Notes under the pieces: model-generated | The model's database searches: none | The model's input: the letters and a program-made list of their open reading frames with translations, nothing else | What the model was told of the DNA's origin: nothing | Translations under genes and position numbers: made by a program | DNA from: Terana coerulea | Taxonomy: Eukaryota > Basidiomycota > Agaricomycetes > Polyporales > Phanerochaetaceae | Reading direction: 5' to 3' | Assembly: GCA_024811115.1 (NCBI GenBank) | Contig: JAKOGH010000308.1 | Location: 1 to 14,304 of the forward strand | DNA length: 14,304 nucleotides | Shown: piece after piece, positions 8,292 through 14,304 of the stretch | Layout of the letters: the number at the start of each line of letters is the position of its first letter | Numbering within the stretch: position 1 is the first letter of the stretch

Positions 8292-11200
8292 TTAAAATGC
8301 GTGGAAGGACGCGCCGTCGTCGTAGCTCCGGACGGTGTCGAACGAGTCCTTCCCGGGGCAAGGTCCAGGAAGCTCGACTCCATCTCCAGCGGGTCCGCTA
8401 CCGCCATGCCGCGCCCGTGCAGGTCCGCCATCGTGACCGCGGCGAGGTCGTCCTCGCCGTCGCCGTCGTCGTCGATCTCGAGGAACGACGGCTTCCGCAT
8501 GACCGAGCGACGATTAAGCGGCTTGCGGTTGAACGCGCTCGGCGGGCGCGACATGGGCGGCGCGGCGGGCTCGTCGCTGTCGACGACGGTGGCCGGGCGC
8601 GCGGGTCTGCGGCGCGGGGGTGGTGAGAGCGCCTGCAGCGGGACGATACTCGCGCGCTGGCCGGACGGCGCGCCGGCGAGGTTCACGTCGCTGTCCTCGC
8701 GGATGTGCCCGCGCGAGGGCCGCCGGCGCGGCGGCGGCGGGAGGGACGGCAGGCCGTGCGACGCGTCGTGCGTGGAGACCGGGGACGTCGGCGGCGAGCT
8801 CATGCTCATGCTCGTCTGCGCGGTCGACGGGCGCGACGCCGGCGGCGACGCAGGGCTCCGCGGCTGAGCGGTTGCTGAGCCTGCGCGGCCCAGACTGCGG
8901 GGCGCGTCCGCGCGCGGCTGCTCAGTGATAGTCGGCGGTCGGCGCGCGATCCCGAGCATGCCGAAGAGCGAGACCTGGTCGTCGTCCTTCTCGCCGTGGC
9001 CGAACGTCGTCGTGCCGGAGGACACGCTCGAGAGGATCGAGCTCGCGCGGGACCGCGAGCCCTTCTGCGGGGTGCCGGCGGCGATGAAGGCCATGCCGAA
9101 GTCGCCTGGCTCAAGCTCAAGCTTCGACTGCTTCAATGACTCCCCGTCGCGCCCCGCCGCCTCGTCCTCCAGCTGCTCCTCCAGCTTCAGCATGTCCGCG
9201 GGCGACATAATGTGCTGCGGCTTATAGTCGCACTGTGAATGCCGGTGGCTGTTCGGCGGCGGGGTGGACATCACCTCATCCCAATTGGGATGAATACACG
9301 CATTATCCGTAAACAGAGACAGCTGGTTGCCCATATTCGAGAACGACATCATAATCGGAGGGTGTCGCTGCGGTGTCCGAGAAGAAGAGTCTCCATCACT
9401 ATTGAATGACGAACGCAAATCGCTGTCTGCCGTCCGCGGCGGGCTCGAGGACTTTTCGTGAGACTCGCCCGACGAGCACTTCGAGAACTCGAGCCCGAAA
9501 ACAGCCGTTTCCGCGGCTGCGGGCTGCTTGCACTTGCCGCAGGGGACTTTGACTCGGGAACGGAGGAAGCGGAGTTGGCGGAATGTTGCCTGAGGACGGG
9601 GATAGGCAGAGGAATGCGGGGTTGATAGAAGGAGCGTTGTTTCCGAGGCGCTTGGGCAGCCGCAGGACCCGAACTCGAGGACGCGTGGTCATCGAAGCTG
9701 GCGGATTGTGCGGACACAAAGCTCGCCTCGGAGACCCTCCTTGCCGCCATCTCTGGACGCGGAGACGTGACCCTCGTCGATACTGGCGACGAGAGGTCGA
9801 CGACCTCGGACTGCTCGTCGGACGGGCGCCCGGGAAACGCCAAGTCGAAGGTGTCCATTGCAGAAGGCGGGCTGTACATCACCACGTCGTTCAGCCCGTT
9901 ATCACCGTCGTCCCGCATGAAATGATGGACTTCATCCGGATCGGGAAGTCCTCCAAAGACGCGAAACTCATGCTCGACGAACTCGGCGACGGAGGGTCGG
10001 GGAACACGAGGGACTCGGCATCGTCAGAGCGCGGTAACGGTGACAGCGGGGTGGATGGCATATGGAAGGTTGGCGGCGTAATGTTCAAGGGAGGCAGGTT
10101 GACACGAGAGGACGAGGCTTTGCGGACGAGGACGAGCGGTCTGGTTGGCGGAGGGGCGGCTGAGGCGTAGTACTTCCGGTCGACGCTGAAGAGCGTGCGC
10201 TACTGAACATGATGGGAGATTCAGGCGACGCGGTCGAAGACGACAGGCTATGCGTAAGTGGCTCAGAAGCTTCTCTTCGCAGCCTCAAGGGCGCCGTAGA
10301 GCTGCCCTCGCCGGGAGAGAAGGCGGCATTCATCGGTGGTCTCTTGTACTTGTCCCCGGCCAAAGTCATCCCTCGCTGCCGAGCCATAACATCCTGAGCC
10401 GACAGGTCGGGAACTCTGGACACGGCAGCCGCCGCCGAAAGCATTCGCTGCCTGGGAGCGAGTAGTGTCGAGCAGGAGGAAACAGAACCCGACTGAAATC
10501 CATCCGACAGCCCACGCGTAAGCTCCTGCTCTGTGCCCTCACTGCTTCCGTCTATGATGAACGTCTCTCGCCTGTTGCGTTTCTTGCCCGGAGGAGTGCG
10601 TGGCGGCCTGTCGGAACCCGGAACTGAGCGGCAAGTTTCACAAGATCAAACGCTACTCACCTCGACGGCTCGGCGGACGAAGCGGGCGTCCTGGGCGAGT
10701 GCGGGTCAAATGGACTCGTGTGCGAGTTGGATGACGAAGAGCCGTAAGACATTCGGTTGTTAAGGATTCCATCAATCCCCTTGATTCCATGCGGGTCCAG
10801 CATAGAGCTGTCGGAATAGACCGACAGCCTGTTCGGATCGAGCGGAAAGCGAGGAAGGACGAACGCGCCTGCTGCGAACGGGTCAGGGTCCGACATGGTG
10901 AGCACTGAGTTCTGGTACGAGCGCCGGTCCCTCGGGTGGTCTGAGGGCGTTCGCGGTTCCGAGATAGTGTGTGGGTCCGACCGGTCGTCGTACTCGTAGG
11001 AGCGGACGGTCGATATGGACTTTGCTGGCGGCCGGTTCGAGAAAAATGGCGAGTTGGCGGGCGAATACATAGGAGAAGGTGCTGCCGTGCCCGGGTTCGA
11101 CCGCGTGAAGCTCGATGCTGAACTCGTCGGTGGTGGGGTCAATATGGACGGCGGGGGTCTTGGATGGTCAGCGTCGGCTTCTTCGTCCGCTTGCCTATGG

Positions 11201-11390
11201 CAGCAACGAAATTGTTGAGTTTCGACGTCGTTATGTGTTCCCGGGACTTTGAGTGTTTCATGGTGGGAAACACCTTCAACTCAGAAGGCGTTGATGGAGC
11301 AGAAGAGCCCGAACGCGTCGAGGGACCATCCTTGGCAGATTTGGTTCTTGACCACCACTTGCTGTGCGAGGGCCCTGGCAAGGTAGACAT
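8292..11390 (-). CDS. Long Ser/Pro/Arg-rich disordered protein, about 1,016 aa, two exons, about five apparent frame breaks
   Basis: I do not recognise the family. The start at 11390 follows a CT-rich tract on the coding strand, a common fungal start context, and gives MSTLPGPSHSKWWSRTKSAK. Exon 1 is 11390-10661. A 53-nt intron (10660-10608, GTGAGT...GACAG) joins in phase 2, giving AEPSRPPRTPPGKKRNRRET. Exon 2 runs 10607-8292. Notable segments in order: KLNNFVAAIGKRTKKPTL, RRETFIIDGSSEG, LFSVDRKYYASAAPPPTRP, SLEDFP then DPDEVHHFMRDDGDNG, QPRIPLPIPVLR, a short helical ADMLKLEEQLEDE, two PPPRRRP motifs, an acidic run EIDDDGDGEDD, and a C-terminus FDTVRSYDDGASFHAF. No membrane span or catalytic motif is seen. 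PPPRRRP resembles SH3 ligands, so a scaffold or adaptor role is possible but unproven. Literal reading stops or leaves frame near 11153-11157, 10195, 9943, 9468 and 8355. Whether these are errors or true decay is open. Confidence 0.7.
8353..8358 (-). other. Apparent frame break 5 of the Ser/Pro-rich gene, next to the C-terminus
   Basis: Upstream reads LEMESSFLDLA. One frame over, GKDSFDTVRSYDDGASFHAF runs to a TAA at 8294-8292. Read literally, the frame instead runs on to 8174 with a hydrophobic tail unlike the rest of the protein and overlapping the 3' intergenic region. The break sits in CCCCGGG. Confidence 0.55.
9440..9560 (-). other. Apparent frame break 4 of the Ser/Pro-rich gene (position approximate)
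   Basis: Upstream frame reads SSPQPRKRLFSGSSSRSARR and downstream, one frame over, SHEKSSSPPRTADSDLRSSF. The GGG run at 9468-9470 (minus strand) is the likely site, but both frames stay open over 9440-9650, so the exact point is uncertain. Confidence 0.5.
9943..9945 (-). other. Apparent frame break 3 of the Ser/Pro-rich gene (CCC run)
   Basis: Upstream reads SSMSFASLEDFP; one frame over, downstream reads DPDEVHHFMRDDGDNGLNDV. One more C in the run restores a continuous acidic segment. Confidence 0.6.
10190..10200 (-). other. Apparent frame break 2 of the Ser/Pro-rich gene
   Basis: Upstream reads TASPESPIMFSS and downstream, one frame over, RTLFSVDRKYYASAAPPPTR. A TAG precedes the second frame immediately, so the switch lies at or after 10196. 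A missing C in a CC pair is the simplest cause. An intron with fitting phase was not found. Confidence 0.5.
11153..11157 (-). other. Apparent frame break 1 of the Ser/Pro-rich gene (run of five C)
   Basis: Before the run the frame reads KRTKKPTLTIQDP; after it the neighbouring frame reads PPSILTPPPTSSASSFTRS. One missing C in the run would join them. No GT-AG intron fits the gap. Confidence 0.6.
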
Positions 11391-12433
11391 GACGGAAAAA
11401 GGGAGAAGGAGTGTGTAAGGTGAAGGAGGGTAATGGCAACACGGACTCTGATATTTGCTCAAATCAATGATGTGGGTTCCAGCAAAGCAGATGGTAGCTC
11501 AGTGGGCAGCTGTGGTGAGCAGATTGTGCCTCGAGCTCGCCGTGCGGAGGTTCGAGGGCGTGCTGGGGGGCTCAGAGCATGGGCAAAGCGAGCGGTGTGC
11601 CGTCGGGGGAGGGGAAGGAGGTGGCGACGAGCAAGGAGGGCACTAGTCTGGTCAGCGAACCCGGGATATTCGGCTGCATCGTCCCAATGCCCGTGGCAAC
11701 ATGATTCTGCCGAAACATACCCTTTTCGGGCAGTTCCGGGCGAAATCCAAGGCACGCTAACGCAGAAGCGTACGCGACTCTCGCCGTCGCTCCGCATCAG
11801 GGTGCTTCCCAACGAAGGCACCGCTCTCGCTGTGCTTTGCCATCTCCTCACCGTCCGCAACCGCTCGGCCCCGTATTTTATTCCCATTTTCAGCATTTTT
11901 GCCGGGATCTGGGGAAGACGCGTCAAACGGGATCGCCCCCCTCGCTCGATCTGATCACTTCCGGCGATCTCCCAGCGGCAATTCGACCTGTCCCTGTCCC
12001 TGCCTGGCATTCCATGCCACAGCGGGATCGACGCTGTCATTCGACGCAACGCAGGCTCAGAGCGTCATCCTGGCCTGCCTGCCGTCCGCACTCGCCTTGT
12101 TTTCCCCCACCATCTCCCAAAAATTGCGTATCACCGCCAGATATTCGCCGGCTTGTGAAGCATCAGCTCGCGGATGCCGTTCTGGGAATAGTGGCACCAC
12201 CTCATGGTTCTCGCGGATGAGCAAGGCACCCCTTCCCCGAGGCACCCTGGGGAGCTCTCCCTCGACCGGACCAGCATGATCAGAAAGCCGCCTTCTTTGA
12301 TCCCACCGCCATTTGCCAGAACGCCCTTCTGACGCCACCAAGACAGAAACACCTCTCTCGTCCGCAGTTGACGCTGAGCTCACCTCCCAGCCCGATGTGC
12401 AGAGTATGAATATATGACGAGCATGTTACGAGC

Positions 12434-12631
12434 ATGGCCACCTTGTCCATGTGCCTTGCACTCTCATTCAGTCTAGTGCTGGCGCGGGTGAGTGGTTTGC
12501 CCATTGTTGTTTGCAAATTAAAGGCGCAGTCGAGATCCGCTTGGCCTTGTACTTTCATTTGCTCGCCGGATTCCTGGTCCGTCCACCCTCTCGCGAGAAC
12601 CTCTATGAGTCTATGTATTACTCGTGCATGA
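12434..12631 (+). CDS. Weak candidate small secreted, Cys-containing protein
   Basis: The frame begins MATLSMCLALSFSLVLARVS, which resembles a signal peptide (hydrophobic core, small residues near a possible cleavage site). It continues for 65 residues with several cysteines (VCKL, PCTFICS, SLCIT). A strong GTGAGT donor follows codon 18 at 12488, and a possible GCGCAG acceptor about 45 nt later would keep frame, giving a roughly 50-residue alternative. A TATA-like AATATATGA lies about 25 bp before the ATG. Any short ORF may look like this by chance. Confidence 0.15.
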   Translation: MATLSMCLALSFSLVLARVSGLPIVVCKLKAQSRSAWPCTFICSPDSWSVHPLARTSMSLCITRA

Positions 12632-12757
12632 CCTGCCTCGCAGCTGCCTCGTGCCCAGCGTGCCTGCAGATAAATAACGACTTGAAAACGACAGTGGATT
12701 GCGGACGGTACCATGCAACCCCCACCAGCAGAATGCAAATCCGAGGAAGGTAGCACA

Positions 12758-12786
12758 ATCGTCACTGCGCACTCGGCAGTGACGAT
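12758..12786. repeat. Perfect 11-bp hairpin with 7-base loop
   Basis: ATCGTCACTGC (12758-12768) is the exact reverse complement of GCAGTGACGAT (12776-12786). The loop is GCACTCG. TGACG-type half-sites resemble bZIP/CREB targets, so it could be a protein-binding dyad or an RNA hairpin. Function is unknown. Confidence 0.8.
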
Positions 12787-13005
12787 CCTGCTGCCATCCT
12801 TTGGGTTTGCTGATCGTCCTCTTCCACGGGCAGCCTCTACCGCCGTGGTGTTCAAAGAAAGCGCAAGGGGCGTGTAGGTATGTATGCTGGCTGAACTGCT
12901 TGGAGCTGCCCTTAAATGCTCAACCTCCCCGAAGCTAGACGATTATCCAGACCATCTGCTCTGCTTACAGACCGACGCGAATACCTTGGGATCCGCGGAA
13001 ATTAG

Positions 13006-13021
13006 TGCGCCGCGCGGCGCA
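13006..13021. repeat. Perfect 16-bp GC-rich palindrome TGCGCCGCGCGGCGCA
   Basis: The sequence equals its own reverse complement over 16 bp, with 14 of 16 bases G or C. It stands alone in non-coding DNA. It could be a dimeric regulator site. Confidence 0.75.
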
Positions 13022-13667
13022 TGAGCGACAGAAGGCCCCAGACGCTGTCGGTTACGGCCTACATCGAACACTAATAAACCCTTACGGTAAGTCATTGCGC
13101 GTTCCAAGTCGCCTAACATGCATGTTCACAAGGTGGTGGGTCATCCTCCCAGGGTTCCATATATTGCAGCTTGCGCTTAGCGTCGCCACTGCTTCGTGAA
13201 GAATCGCGCTTTGTCAAGAGAACAGCCGACTATAGGCACTTCAACGCAGACTAGAGGCGAAGCTAAACGCAATCGTAGTCCTAGTGTGAGGACGTCCAGC
13301 ACGGCCCGCTTCGACGACGCTCGTGTGTGAACAATCCATCCCTTCGGTTACATTGCGACAGCCTTCGGTGAAGGTGGGGTGCGAGTAGACCTCGGAGACG
13401 TTCTCAGGTGCTGGGTACATACGTGCGTAACTCTACTGGGGCAGCAGAAATTCCATGATTCGAGACAAGGCAGACATGATGCCATCCCTCGGAACAGGAA
13501 GCGTTCCGCCGCCGGATCGGAAGGGATCAGAAGTGCATTTCTCACAGCGAGGACGTAGCGTTTCGAGTGTCCACCTGCATTTTTAGGGGACGTGCATGGG
13601 CTCCAAGATGCAAGACAAGACAAAATAAATTATGGCAGATACCTCCACTTGCTTGATAAATCCTCTA

Positions 13668-14304
13668 TCAACCCAACTCAGCCCAAAGATCCTCCGCATC
13701 TCGGTCTTGTACCGCCTGCGCTGCCCGAGGCATGGGGGTCATCGCCGCAGATCGCCTCGTCTCTTCGTTGGCGTCGAAGACGACGTCGCTGCGGATGAGC
13801 GGGCGCCCGAGTTCGTCGGAAGGATCTTCACCCTCCATGTCGATGTCGAGGTTCAGAGGGCGTCGTCGAGAGGACGACAGGTCGATGGGTTTTGGTCTTG
13901 AGAAGATTGACTGCCCAGACCTAAGAGGGGACTGTGGTTATGACGCCCGTGTCATCTGCAACAGGAGAGACTCACTGTCGCATTACGGATGCGAGTCTGC
14001 CGAACTGCAGCACATTGCGCGCAACGAGGAGTAGAGTGTCCAGCAATTCTTCTTCTTTACTAGTGTTGCCGCAGCCCGCGAAGAATATGACGGCCAGGGT
14101 GATGACACAGAACGCCGTGAGGATGAGATCCATGATGTTCCAAGGGGATTTCCAGAACCGCTGTGGATGTAGCTGCGTAAGACATGGCTAGTACGAGAAT
14201 GCAGCATGACGCACCCGCCCAAACGCAATGAAGCGTATCGCAACTTCCAGGATCATCGCTCCATTGATGATAAGCTCGAGGATGTAGAACGGTAGCGTCG
14301 GGCA
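13668..14304 (-). CDS. Voltage-sensor-like ion-transport-domain protein, C-terminal part (5' end beyond window)
   Basis: Exons on the minus strand are 14304-14215 (partial), 14160-13976 and 13920-13668; introns are 54 and 55 nt with matching phases 0 and 2. The first exon encodes a membrane helix (FYILELIINGAMILEVAIRF), followed by FIAFG and RFWKSPWNIMDL, the S2-to-S3 signature of voltage-gated channel Ion_trans domains. A second helix follows (LILTAFCVITLAVIFFAG), then an S4-like segment LLLVARNVLQFGRLASVMR with widely spaced arginines. The chain then goes into a hydrophilic tail of about 95 residues (SGQSIFSRPKP...DLWAELG) and stops, with no S5-pore-S6. It may be a voltage-sensor-only protein. 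Conduction, ion and membrane cannot be inferred. An alternative acceptor at 14173 would add four residues in frame. Confidence 0.75.

Larger units (their letters stand above)
11391..13667. other. 2.3-kb intergenic region without a convincing gene
   Basis: The part next to 11390 should hold the promoter and 5' UTR of the Ser/Pro-rich gene, and the part next to 13668 the 3' UTR of the membrane-protein gene. Open frames here, including one of 191 codons on the minus strand at 12280-12855, lack recognisable motifs or plausible splice structure. A 65-codon + strand frame at 12434-12631 has a hydrophobic N-terminus and is discussed as a weak candidate. Two strong dyads at 12758-12786 and 13006-13021 are listed separately. 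No tRNA or rRNA was seen. Confidence 0.55.

Noticed and set aside
9399..9719. An alternative frame over 9440-9650 containing PCGKCKQP, which suggests a zinc-binding CxxC
   Set aside because: The competing frame (QPRIPLPIPVLR, SPQPRKRLFSGSSSR) matches the Ser/Pro/Arg-rich style of the protein. The Cys pair is most likely out of frame, though the break point is uncertain.
12280..12855. A 191-codon minus-strand open frame in the intergenic region
   Set aside because: It has no domain, a mixed Cys/Trp-rich composition and no supporting context, and its codons do not resemble those of the real genes.
1..14304. CRISPR array, bacterial operon, phage or integrated viral genes
   Set aside because: Spliceosomal introns run through the recognised genes, and no direct-repeat array, prokaryotic gene order or viral hallmark protein was seen.

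Overview
This is nuclear genomic DNA from a basidiomycete fungus, most likely an Agaricomycete. The evidence is many short introns of about 45-60 nt, compact intergenic spaces, and strong C/G-ending codon bias in parts of the coding sequence. I worked from sequence alone; family names rest on motif recognition.

Layout. (1) 1-2100 is an AT-rich block with very few CpG dinucleotides. It holds a short coding tail, a tRNA-like Pol III box pair, a 160-bp foldback and several perfect hairpins. It reads as decayed, probably methylated, transposon-type DNA. (2) 2091-2522 (+) is an unrecognised ORF at the edge of that block. (3) 2917-3976 (-) is SURF1/Shy1, a cytochrome c oxidase assembly factor, in four exons. 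(4) 4232-7954 (+) is Sla2/End4 (HIP1R family), the clathrin-coat-to-actin adaptor of endocytosis, in 11 exons with ANTH, coiled-coil and I/LWEQ (THATCH) regions. SURF1 and SLA2 are divergent and share a promoter of about 255 bp. (5) 8292-11390 (-) is a long Ser/Pro/Arg-rich disordered protein of about 1,016 residues with Arg-flanked polyproline motifs, convergent with SLA2. (6) 11391-13667 shows no convincing gene but has two strong dyads. (7) 13668-14304 (-) is the 3' part of a voltage-sensor-like (Ion_trans S2-S4) membrane protein that ends soon after S4 with no pore in sight.

The main technical result is a set of about seven one-base frame breaks, one in SURF1, one in SLA2 and about five in the Ser/Pro-rich gene. 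Nearly all sit in runs of C or G. Because conserved protein sequence resumes in the new frame each time, homopolymer-length sequencing or assembly errors are more likely than three decaying genes, but sequence alone cannot prove this. Anyone taking ORFs literally here would truncate or split all three genes.

The genes do not form one pathway. SURF1 acts in mitochondria, Sla2 at cortical actin patches, the last gene in a membrane, and the Ser/Pro-rich protein is unassigned.
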